Made by a program: the position numbers and the translations under genes. Below the pieces are notes generated by a model. That model did no database searches. It worked only from the letters and a program-made list of their open reading frames with translations, and was not told the DNA's origin. From the NCBI GenBank assembly GCA_945869725.1, contig CAMBPO010000019.1, positions 1 through 44,937 on the forward strand: a stretch of DNA of 44,937 nucleotides, read 5' to 3'. Positions 1-7,284 of this stretch are shown one piece after another (the stretch's first letter is position 1; every line of letters begins with the position of its first letter). This DNA comes from Klebsiella pneumoniae (lineage in GTDB: Bacteria > Pseudomonadota > Gammaproteobacteria > Pseudomonadales > Pseudohongiellaceae).

Positions 1-527
1 AGGGTGATGATGCCGGCTTTGTGGCCGGTGATCAGCATGTCTTGGCCGAGTTTCCAGCGTAGCAGTTCAAATCCGAGGCCGGTATTGGGCGCTTGCACGC
101 GGGTGTGGACGGGCAAGCCGAGCATCAGCAACTGGGCAATCAGGCGGCGTTTGGCAATCTCACACAGTCGCCAGTAGTCAGCATTACCACTTTGCTCAAG
201 ATCGGGGGTGGCCACATTCAGCGCGCAGGCCAAGCAGAGGTCGCCGTGGCTGTGCAAATCCTGCGCGGGGCTGACCAGCCAGTTGCACTGAATGGCGGCG
301 TCCAGATTGGCGCAGCGTTGCCAGGTGTCGATGGTGGGTTTATCACTGGCAAAGTCTTTATGCAGCACCCAGCGGCCATCTACGTCGGCGGGCAGCAGGC
401 TGACGATGCGTCCCTGTTCGGGATGAAAGGCGAGGTCGCTGCCACAGCGCAGGCAAATGCTGTTTTCGAAAAATACCACCTGCCCGCAGTGACAATGCGA
501 GCGGTGGATATAGGACCTGAATTTCAT
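1..527 (-). CDS. Zinc-ribbon, putative zinc-binding metallopeptidase family protein (C-terminus cut by window edge)
   Basis: An open frame runs leftward from an ATG at 525-527 to the window edge with no stop, giving 175 visible residues. The N-terminus carries a zinc-ribbon pattern: CHCG (C12, C14) and CLRCG (C25, C28). This and the following sequence resemble the COG4307 family (putative zinc-binding metallopeptidase, DUF2248), in which a catalytic HExxH lies in the C-terminal half; that half is outside the window, so the catalytic residues cannot be checked. The ATG overlaps the TGA of the upstream alpha-E gene (ATGA at 524-527), so translation is probably coupled. Linkage to alpha-E and ATP-grasp genes is typical of this family and suggests a processing role in the same pathway. 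The family call rests on overall resemblance and context. Confidence 0.8.
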   Translation of the reverse strand, partial: MKFRSYIHRSHCHCGQVVFFENSICLRCGSDLAFHPEQGRIVSLLPADVDGRWVLHKDFASDKPTIDTWQRCANLDAAIQCNWLVSPAQDLHSHGDLCLACALNVATPDLEQSGNADYWRLCEIAKRRLIAQLLMLGLPVHTRVQAPNTGLGFELLRWKLGQDMLITGHKAGIIT

Positions 528-1486
528 TGAGATTGTAACTGTGTTGACTCAACGGGTCTGGCAAACCAGGTGGAGACAATGGCGTCATGCAGGTCGTCAA
601 AGTCGAGTTGAATTTCATCCACAAAACTGTGCAGGCGTGCGGGCTCTGTTGCCAGCAAACCGATGTCAGCGGCCGCCAGATGTTGCCGGCAGGTTTCGAC
701 TTCGTTCAGCGCCAGTTCGTTGCGTGGCAGGGATTGCAGTGCTCTGGCCAGACTCTCCAGACTGGTGCCGACGGCTCTGGGGAAATGCCGGTCCTGCAGC
801 AGGAAGCGCAACACGTCGGGGCCGCGGATACGCAGGCGCACATGCTGGCGGTACATCTGATAACCGGTCAGCGATTTCAGAACGCTCATCCATTGGATAT
901 TTTCAAAAGGGGTCAGCTCGCCCGGACTGCGCGGCAGCAGGTTGGCGGAGCGCACGTCGATGATGCGGGTGGTCATGTCGGCGCGTTCCAGCTGGCGGCC
1001 TATCATCAGGAAGGTATGAACTTGTGTGTAACTCAGGCTGCCTTCAATCAGTCCGTTCACCGTCTGACAGGTACGGATTACACGATTCAGGAATGCGTCG
1101 CGTTTACGCGGGGTGATGCCCGCGTGCACCTGTTCGCGCACAATCAGGTAGAGTTGATTGATCTCTTCCCAGATTTCGCGCGGGACAATGTCGCGGGTGG
1201 TGCGCAGGTTCTCGCGCGCCGCCACCAGCGAGCTGATAATCGACCCCGAGTAGCGCTCGTCGCCGCAGATAAAGGACAACACGCTGATTTCGTCGCGGTT
1301 GGGATACAGTTCGTCAAACAGCGCGTCGTTGCCGGTGATGGCAATGATCTCGGACCAGCCCAGTTTGGTGGAGCGCGGCAGATCCAGCAGCAGGTTGCTG
1401 TTGACGCTCAGCAGTCGTGCGGTATCTTCGGCGCGTTCCAGATAACGCGCGAGCCAGTAAATATTCTCAGCTACACGTGACAGCAT
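524..1486 (-). CDS. Alpha-E domain protein
   Basis: A 320-aa protein of the alpha-E family (COG2307), an all-helical domain of unknown biochemistry found almost always beside circularly permuted ATP-grasp proteins. The N-terminus MLSRVAENIYWLARYLERAE is the family signature, and the rest is helix-rich with no membrane segment or signal peptide. It starts 3 bp after the ATP-grasp gene (stop near 1490) and overlaps the start of the zinc-ribbon gene by 4 bp, so the three form one leftward operon. The same domain is fused to the C-terminus of the ATP-grasp protein at 7285-9969, which argues that the two proteins work as a complex. Its specific role is not known. Confidence 0.93.
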   Translation of the reverse strand: MLSRVAENIYWLARYLERAEDTARLLSVNSNLLLDLPRSTKLGWSEIIAITGNDALFDELYPNRDEISVLSFICGDERYSGSIISSLVAARENLRTTRDIVPREIWEEINQLYLIVREQVHAGITPRKRDAFLNRVIRTCQTVNGLIEGSLSYTQVHTFLMIGRQLERADMTTRIIDVRSANLLPRSPGELTPFENIQWMSVLKSLTGYQMYRQHVRLRIRGPDVLRFLLQDRHFPRAVGTSLESLARALQSLPRNELALNEVETCRQHLAAADIGLLATEPARLHSFVDEIQLDFDDLHDAIVSTWFARPVESTQLQSQ

Positions 1487-1489
1487 GTG

Positions 1490-2959
1490 TCATCTCCCTG
1501 CCAGATCAACAATCCAGGTGTCTTTGCTGCCGCCACCCTGAGATGAATTTACCACCAGCGAACCTTTGACCAGCGCCACGCGGGTCAGACCGCCTGTGGT
1601 GACAAAGGTGTTTTCACCCGACAGGATAAACGGTCGCAGATCCACGTGACGCGGTTCCATGTGCGAACCGCCGCTACCGCCGGGAATCAGGGTCGGGGAG
1701 GTCGACAATGCCAGCGTTGGTTGCGCCATGTAATTGCGCGGATTGTTTTTGATCAGTTTGGCAAATTGTTTGCGTTCTTCAGGGCTGGCGTGCGGGCCAA
1801 TCATCATGCCGTAGCCGCCGGATTCATTGGCGGGTTTGACGACCAGTTTGTCGAGGTTGTCGAGCACGTACTTGCGATCATCCTCAAACATGCACAGATA
1901 ACTGGGCACGTTGGGAATCAGCGGTTCCTGATCCAGATAATATTTGATGATCTGCGGGACAAAGGCGTACACCACTTTATCGTCGGCCACACCGGCGCCT
2001 GGGGCATTGGCCAGCGCGACATTGCCTTTGCGCCAGGCGCGCATCAGTCCGCGAGCACCCAGCGTGGATTCGGGATTAAAGACTTCTGGGTCCAGAAACA
2101 TGTCATCAACGCGGCGGTAGATCACATCAACGCGCTTCAGGCCATTGATCATGCGCATGTACACGCAGTCGTCATCGCCCACCACCAGATCCGAGCCTTC
2201 CACCAACTGCACACCCATTTGCTGGGCGAGGTAGGCGTGTTCGTAGTATGCGCTGTTATAGATGCCCGGCGTCAGCAGCACAATTGTTGGTTCTTCGCCG
2301 GGGCGTGGTGACATGGACGACAGCATCTCGTAAAGCTGCGAGGTGTAATCATCCACCGGCTGGATTTGCCCTGTGGCGAACAGTTCCGGCATCACGCGCT
2401 TGGTCACGTTGCGGTTTTCCAGCATGTACGACACGCCGGAGGGCACACGCAGATTGTCTTCCAGTACGTACAGCACGCCGTCTTTATCACGCACCAGATC
2501 AGAGCCGCAGATATGCGCCCAGACATTGTGCGGCGTGTTGATGCCGACACACTGTGGGCGGAAATTGACGGATTGTGCAAGAATCTCGGCGGGGAAAATG
2601 CCGTCTTTGATGATCTTCTGATCGTGGTACAGATCATTGATAAACATGTTCAGGGCTTGCACGCGCTGCTTCAGGCCGGCTTCGGTTTTCTGCCATTCTT
2701 TCAGGGGAATAATGCGCGGAACAATGTCAAAGGGCCAGGCGCGGTCAATCATGTTGCCTTCGGTATACACCGTGAAGGTGATGCCCATCAGCTGTATGGC
2801 GACTTCGGCGGCGGTTTTGTGTTCAGCCAGTTCGCGGGAATCGAGTCGCGACAGATAGTCGCATAACATGGATGCTTCAGGTCGGGGTTTGCCGGGCGAG
2901 GCGATCAGTTCATCAAAAAAGCCGTCAGACGAGTAAGTATTCCAGTTTACGTTGCTCAT
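1490..2959 (-). CDS. Circularly permuted type 2 ATP-grasp protein
   Basis: A 489-aa cytoplasmic protein of the COG2308 family. Visible motifs, in order: GSDLVRD near residue 152, LEDNLRVPSGVSYMLENR at about 166-183 (acidic/Asn metal-binding type residues), NAPGAGVADDK near 318, KPANESGGYGM at 375-385 (nucleotide phosphate loop) and HVDLRPF followed by GGLTR near 438-460. ATP-grasp enzymes couple ATP hydrolysis to carboxylate-amine ligation, and this family is predicted to form amide bonds on a peptide or small metabolite; the substrate is unknown. All nucleotide-binding motifs look intact, in contrast to the fused paralogue at 7285-9969. It is first in the leftward operon with the alpha-E and zinc-ribbon genes and is divergent from the large transglutaminase gene. 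Confidence 0.93.
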   Translation of the reverse strand: MSNVNWNTYSSDGFFDELIASPGKPRPEASMLCDYLSRLDSRELAEHKTAAEVAIQLMGITFTVYTEGNMIDRAWPFDIVPRIIPLKEWQKTEAGLKQRVQALNMFINDLYHDQKIIKDGIFPAEILAQSVNFRPQCVGINTPHNVWAHICGSDLVRDKDGVLYVLEDNLRVPSGVSYMLENRNVTKRVMPELFATGQIQPVDDYTSQLYEMLSSMSPRPGEEPTIVLLTPGIYNSAYYEHAYLAQQMGVQLVEGSDLVVGDDDCVYMRMINGLKRVDVIYRRVDDMFLDPEVFNPESTLGARGLMRAWRKGNVALANAPGAGVADDKVVYAFVPQIIKYYLDQEPLIPNVPSYLCMFEDDRKYVLDNLDKLVVKPANESGGYGMMIGPHASPEERKQFAKLIKNNPRNYMAQPTLALSTSPTLIPGGSGGSHMEPRHVDLRPFILSGENTFVTTGGLTRVALVKGSLVVNSSQGGGSKDTWIVDLAGR

Positions 2960-3111
2960 GCGGTCACTTCGAATAGGTTGGTGCGAGTCGCGATCATGGT
3001 TTCTCCGCTTTAACGGTGCAATCCGTGTACCACTTTTGAGCTTGTTGTATCACGGCGTTTAAGGTTTGGGCAACAGCTGAACTGTTTAGTTTTTAAAAGC
3101 GCAATTCGATG

Positions 3112-3139
3112 TTGCTTTTGGCATATGCCTTGTTATTCT
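3112..3139 (+). promoter_or_regulatory. Weak sigma70-like promoter with palindrome, upstream of the transglutaminase gene
   Basis: In the 223-bp divergent intergenic region, TTGCTT (3112-3117) and TATTCT (3134-3139) are separated by 16 bp, a passable -35/-10 pair for the rightward gene starting at 3183. The perfect 10-bp palindrome GGCATATGCC (3120-3129) lies between the two boxes, a natural place for a repressor site. Both are pattern matches only. Confidence 0.25.
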
Positions 3140-3182
3140 CACGACTGAATTGAAGGGAAAAACCCACTGGAATCCTCTGCCC

Positions 3183-6100
3183 ATGACCATCCGCGTAGCG
3201 CTTCGCCATTCCACTCACTACGACTTTGATCGTCCGGTAAATCTGTCTCCGCACCACATCCGCCTTAAACCTGCGCCACACTGCCGCACACCGGTTGAGG
3301 CCTACAGTTTGAAAATCAGCGGCGGCGAGTATTTTATTAACTGGCAGCAGGATCCGTTCGGCAATCACGTGGCACGTCTGGTGTTTCCGGAAAAGATGAC
3401 GCGGCTGCACGTGGACGTAGAAGTGATTGCGCCGATGACGGTGGTTAACCCGTTTGACTTTTTTGTGGAAGAGTACGCAGAGCATTTTCCGTTTGAATAC
3501 ACCGATGCGCTGAAAAAAGAACTGGCGCCGTATCTGGAAACCGGGCTCGCCGGCTCTGAAGGCCAGACCGGGCCGAAACTCAAAACATGGCTGGAAACGG
3601 TCAAACGCGACAAGCGGCTGATCGCCGGGTTTCTGGTAGAGCTGAATCAGCGTTTATCCAAGGACATTGAGTATCTGATCCGCATGGAACCCGGGGTGCA
3701 GACGCCGGAACAGACGCTGACGCTGGCGCGTGGGTCGTGCCGGGATTCTGCCTGGTTGATGGTACATATTCTGCGCCGATTAGGTCTGGCAGCGCGCTTT
3801 GTTTCTGGTTATCTGATTCAGCTAACCGCCGATGTCAAAGCCCTGGACGGACCGTCGGGGACGCAGGTGGACTTCACCGATCTGCATGCCTGGACGGAGG
3901 TGTTTATCCCGGGTGCCGGCTGGATAGGTCTGGATCCGACCTCGGGTCTGTTTGCCGGCGAGGGGCATTTGCCACTGGCAGCCACACCCGAACCCTCAGC
4001 AGCAGCGCCGATTACCGGCGCGTCTGACCCCTGCGAAGTGACGTTTGATTTCTCCATGAGTGTCACACGTATTCATGAAGACCCGCGGGTCACCAAACCC
4101 TACTCGCCCGAACAATGGCAGCAAATTGATGCGCTGGGGCAGCAGGTGGATGCCCGGCTGACCGCGCTGGATGTGCGCCTGACCATGGGTGGCGAGCCCA
4201 CTTTTGTGTCCATTGACGACATGGATGCACCAGAATGGACCACCGCTGCGCAGGGGCCGACCAAGCGAGGCCTGGCAGAAACCTTGTTGCAGCGTTTGCG
4301 CCCGCATTTTGCGCCGGGTTCATTGCTGCATTACCAGCAGGGCAAGTGGTATCCCGGTGAGCCTTTGCCGCGCTGGGCCTTGGCCTGTTATTGGCGTCGT
4401 GATGGCAAACCGGTCTGGAAAGATCAGCGTTGGCTGGCGACCCTGGATCAGCAGCATGGTGTTGATGAGGCCCAAACCAGAACATTTGCCAGCAGCCTGC
4501 TCAAGCGCCTGGCCGTGAATGAGAAATACCTGATTCCCTGTTTCGAAGATGCCTATCACTACCTGTGGCTGGAGCAGCAGCAGCCGGTGGATATTGACCT
4601 GCGCTCAGAAAAATTGGGTAAAGATGAAGATCGCATCCGCTTGGCGCGGCTGCTCAGCAAAGGGCTGGATACGCTGGTGGGTCTGGCCCTGCCATTAACG
4701 GCGCATGCATTGCCCACGGCTTCGGGTAAAGAATCGCGGGTGCGGGCATGGATGAGTGGCCATTGGCCGGTGCGCCGTGAGCATCTGTACCTGATTCCCG
4801 GTGACTCACCGATGGGGCTGCGGTTGCCCTTGTCGGCGCTGCCTGTCAAAAAACGTGAGGAAGAACAGGCGCCGTCTGCTTTTGGTGAGTTGCCTGAGCC
4901 GGAGGCGACTGTGCACGCCGGCGCAAGCCGTGACAGTGGCGCAAGCCGTGACAGTGGTGAGGTCGCCAAGCGTTATAACCTTGCACCGGTAGTGGGCGGC
5001 GCTGCGGGTTTACATGTTCAGGGCCGCAGTCAGGAGTGGCAGGAGCAGTTGCCCGCTGAAGAGCCCGAAAAAATTGACATCATTGGCACTGCGCTGTGCC
5101 TGCAGCCGCGTGATGGCAAGCTGTTTTTGTTTATGCCGCCACTGCCGATGCTGGAGGATTATCTGGCGCTGCTGACCGCCATTGAACAAACGGCCGCCGA
5201 ACTGAAATTGCCCGTGTGTATTGAGGGATACGCGCCGCCCGCGGATCCGCGCATGGAAAAATTCATGATCACCCCGGACCCCGGGGTCATTGAAGTTAAC
5301 GTGATGCCGTCTGCCAGTTGGCCTGAGATGGTAAACAGCACACGCATTCTGTATGAAGAGGCGCGCCTGACGCGTCTTGGCACCGAAAAGTTTATGCTCG
5401 ATGGTCGTCACACCGGCACTGGTGGGGGTAACCACGTCACCCTGGGCGCGCGCACACCAGCGGATTCTCCGTTTTTGCGCCGACCCGATTTGCTGGCGAG
5501 TATGCTGATTTTCTGGCAGCAGCACCCCTGTCTGTCCTACCTGTTTTCCGGCATGTTTCTGGGTCCGACCAGTCAGGCGCCCCGAATCGACGAAGCCCGC
5601 CACGAAGCCTTGTATGAACTGGAAATTGCGCTATCGCAGATGCCGGTGGGCGAAACCCCGCAGCCGTGGATTGTTGACCGCCTGCTGCGTCACCTGCTGA
5701 CCGATATCACGGGCAACACCCACCGCGCTGAGTTTTGCATCGACAAACTGTATTCGCCGGACTCGTCCACGGGCCGGCTTGGCTTGCTGGAGCTGCGCGG
5801 TTTTGAGATGCCGCCGCATGCGGAAATGAGTCTGATGCAGCAATTGCTGATCCGTGCGCTGGTGGCCCGCTTCTGGATGTCGCCGTACCGCAAACCGCTG
5901 GTGCGCTGGGGTACTGCTCTACATGACAAATGGATGATGCCGCATTTTATCTGGCAGGATCTAGGTGACGTGCTGGCAGATCTGCGTGAACATGGTTTTA
6001 ACTTCAGCCAGGCATGGTTTGCACCGTTTATGGAGTTCCGCTTTCCGGTGATTGGCGATGTGCGTTACGAAGGCACGCATATTCAGCTCAGGCAGGCCAT

Positions 6101-6602
6101 TGAGCCCTGGCATGTGCTGGGTGAAGAAGCCAGTGGCGGCGGTACGGCGCGTTATGTGGATTCCTCGGTTGAACGTCTGGAAGTAAAAGTCACCGACTTC
6201 AACGCTGCCCGTCACGTGCTGACCTGTAATGGGTATCAGGTTCCGCTGCAGCCGACGGGCGTGCCGGGTGAAGCGGTCGCCGCTGTGCGCTATAAAGCCT
6301 GGCAACCACCATCCGCCCTGCATCCGCTGATTAAATCACATGCGCCGCTGGTGTTTGATCTGGTTGACAGCTGGAATCAACGCTCTGTGGGGGGTTGTGT
6401 TTATCACGTGTCGCACCCGGCCGGGCGAAATTATGAGACCTTCCCGGTCAACGCCAATGAGGCAGAAGCCCGTCGTATGGCACGTTTCAAGGCAGAAGGG
6501 CACACACAGGGTATCATCCGCCATATTGAGCAGGCGCCCGGTCAGGACTATCCGCATACCCTGGATCTGCGTAGGGCGGGTATTGGGAGCAGCGGGTTGT
6601 GA
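3183..6602 (+). CDS. Large transglutaminase-like protein with C-terminal DUF2126
   Basis: A protein of 1139 aa from the ATG at 3183; an in-frame TTG at 3150 is possible, but MTIRVALRHSTHYDF is the conserved family N-terminus. It has the bacterial transglutaminase N-terminal beta domain (about 1-90), then a transglutaminase-like cysteine-protease fold with a complete triad: C186 in ARGSCRDSAW, H235 in DLHAWTEV and D251 in GLDPTSG. Residues from about 290 to the end match the long DUF2126 region (COG4196) usually fused to this domain. Such proteins accompany ATP-grasp/alpha-E pairs and are thought to act as peptidases or acyl-transferases on the amide product. A duplicated GASRDS segment (perfect 18-bp repeat, 4921-4956) lies in a low-complexity linker. 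No signal peptide is seen, so it is probably cytoplasmic. Confidence 0.92.
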   Translation: MTIRVALRHSTHYDFDRPVNLSPHHIRLKPAPHCRTPVEAYSLKISGGEYFINWQQDPFGNHVARLVFPEKMTRLHVDVEVIAPMTVVNPFDFFVEEYAEHFPFEYTDALKKELAPYLETGLAGSEGQTGPKLKTWLETVKRDKRLIAGFLVELNQRLSKDIEYLIRMEPGVQTPEQTLTLARGSCRDSAWLMVHILRRLGLAARFVSGYLIQLTADVKALDGPSGTQVDFTDLHAWTEVFIPGAGWIGLDPTSGLFAGEGHLPLAATPEPSAAAPITGASDPCEVTFDFSMSVTRIHEDPRVTKPYSPEQWQQIDALGQQVDARLTALDVRLTMGGEPTFVSIDDMDAPEWTTAAQGPTKRGLAETLLQRLRPHFAPGSLLHYQQGKWYPGEPLPRWALACYWRRDGKPVWKDQRWLATLDQQHGVDEAQTRTFASSLLKRLAVNEKYLIPCFEDAYHYLWLEQQQPVDIDLRSEKLGKDEDRIRLARLLSKGLDTLVGLALPLTAHALPTASGKESRVRAWMSGHWPVRREHLYLIPGDSPMGLRLPLSALPVKKREEEQAPSAFGELPEPEATVHAGASRDSGASRDSGEVAKRYNLAPVVGGAAGLHVQGRSQEWQEQLPAEEPEKIDIIGTALCLQPRDGKLFLFMPPLPMLEDYLALLTAIEQTAAELKLPVCIEGYAPPADPRMEKFMITPDPGVIEVNVMPSASWPEMVNSTRILYEEARLTRLGTEKFMLDGRHTGTGGGNHVTLGARTPADSPFLRRPDLLASMLIFWQQHPCLSYLFSGMFLGPTSQAPRIDEARHEALYELEIALSQMPVGETPQPWIVDRLLRHLLTDITGNTHRAEFCIDKLYSPDSSTGRLGLLELRGFEMPPHAEMSLMQQLLIRALVARFWMSPYRKPLVRWGTALHDKWMMPHFIWQDLGDVLADLREHGFNFSQAWFAPFMEFRFPVIGDVRYEGTHIQLRQAIEPWHVLGEEASGGGTARYVDSSVERLEVKVTDFNAARHVLTCNGYQVPLQPTGVPGEAVAAVRYKAWQPPSALHPLIKSHAPLVFDLVDSWNQRSVGGCVYHVSHPAGRNYETFPVNANEAEARRMARFKAEGHTQGIIRHIEQAPGQDYPHTLDLRRAGIGSSGL
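4921..4956 (+). repeat. Two perfect 18-bp tandem copies inside the transglutaminase gene
   Basis: The unit gcgcaagccgtgacagtg occurs twice back to back (4921-4938 and 4939-4956). It is in frame and encodes a duplicated Ala/Ser/Arg/Asp/Ser/Gly linker segment. It looks like a recent slippage duplication in a tolerant linker between the transglutaminase and DUF2126 parts. Confidence 0.9.
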
Positions 6603-6651
6603 GGCGATAAGAGCTGATGACAAAAGGCAGACAGGCTGGTAGTCTCCGGCG

Positions 6652-6960
6652 ATGAAGGTATTCGACTGGGATCCGGAGAAAAATCTCAAACTCCGCGCTG
6701 AACGGGGTATTTCTTTCGAAGAAATTGTCTTTCACCTATTGGCTGGCGATTTGGTTGATGTTGCTGAGCACCCTGATCAGCGTACGTATCCGGGACAGAA
6801 GATTTTTAAGATATTGATCGATGGTTATGTTTTTCTGGTTCCGTTTGTTGAGAACGAGACAATGATTTTTTTAAAGACGATTATCCCCAGCAGAAAGGCA
6901 ACCAAACAATTTTTGTCAAGTGAACCCGTCAGGAACCGGAAAGATCTGAGTGAGAAATAA
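6652..6960 (+). CDS. brnT: BrnT-family toxin of a type II toxin-antitoxin pair
   Basis: A 102-aa protein opening with FDWDPEKNLKLRAERGISFE, the recognisable N-terminus of BrnT toxins (PF04365, RelE-like fold RNases). The family's later Arg-Ser/Thr region is represented by IIPSRKATK near the C-terminus. It precedes a ribbon-helix-helix antitoxin with 1 bp between stop and ATG, and toxin-first order is normal for brnTA. BrnT cleaves RNA and blocks translation until bound by its antitoxin. The pair lies between the transglutaminase gene and the ATP-grasp/alpha-E fusion, interrupting an otherwise coherent cluster. The start ATG has no strong ribosome-binding site. Whether it is active cannot be judged from sequence. 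Confidence 0.85.
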   Translation: MKVFDWDPEKNLKLRAERGISFEEIVFHLLAGDLVDVAEHPDQRTYPGQKIFKILIDGYVFLVPFVENETMIFLKTIIPSRKATKQFLSSEPVRNRKDLSEK

Positions 6961-6961
6961 C

Positions 6962-7258
6962 ATGAAAAAAACCAGTGTTCCGGTGATCAATCCGTCATTA
7001 GATGCCGAGGAAAATCAAATACTTCAGGCATTTGAGTCAGATGGATTGCGCAGCAGCGGATTAAGTGCTGACGCGCAGTTGAAATACCAGACCTATGCAG
7101 AGGCAACGTTCCGTAAAGATGCCCGGATTAACATCCGCTTATCCAGCCGGGATCTGAAAAATTTGCAAAAAAAAGCCTTGGAAGAAGGTATCCCCTATCA
7201 GACCCTGATCTCCAGCGTGCTGCATAAGTACGTCGAAGGCCGGTTGCAAGAAAATTAA
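6962..7258 (+). CDS. CopG/BrnA-type ribbon-helix-helix antitoxin
   Basis: A 98-aa protein from the ATG at 6962, immediately after the toxin stop; an in-frame GTG at 6950 would overlap the toxin. The C-terminal half, with RINIRLSSRDLKNLQKKA followed by IPYQTLISSVLHKYVEGRL, is a ribbon-helix-helix DNA-binding domain of the CopG-antitoxin type (PF12441-like). The N-terminal 45 residues are variable and probably wrap the toxin. By family behaviour it would neutralise BrnT and repress the pair's promoter. The module ends 26 bp before the next gene. Confidence 0.85.
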   Translation: MKKTSVPVINPSLDAEENQILQAFESDGLRSSGLSADAQLKYQTYAEATFRKDARINIRLSSRDLKNLQKKALEEGIPYQTLISSVLHKYVEGRLQEN

Positions 7259-7284
7259 CCAATTTACCGTGACTCGGAAACACC

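Noticed and set aside
587..1480. Long rightward open frame (297 codons) opposite the alpha-E gene
   Set aside because: The leftward frame has a clear alpha-E signature and operon context; the rightward frame has no family features and is a codon-bias shadow.
1646..2311. Rightward open frame of 221 codons opposite the ATP-grasp gene
   Set aside because: It is antisense to conserved ATP-grasp motifs; His- and Gln-rich composition typical of an antisense shadow.
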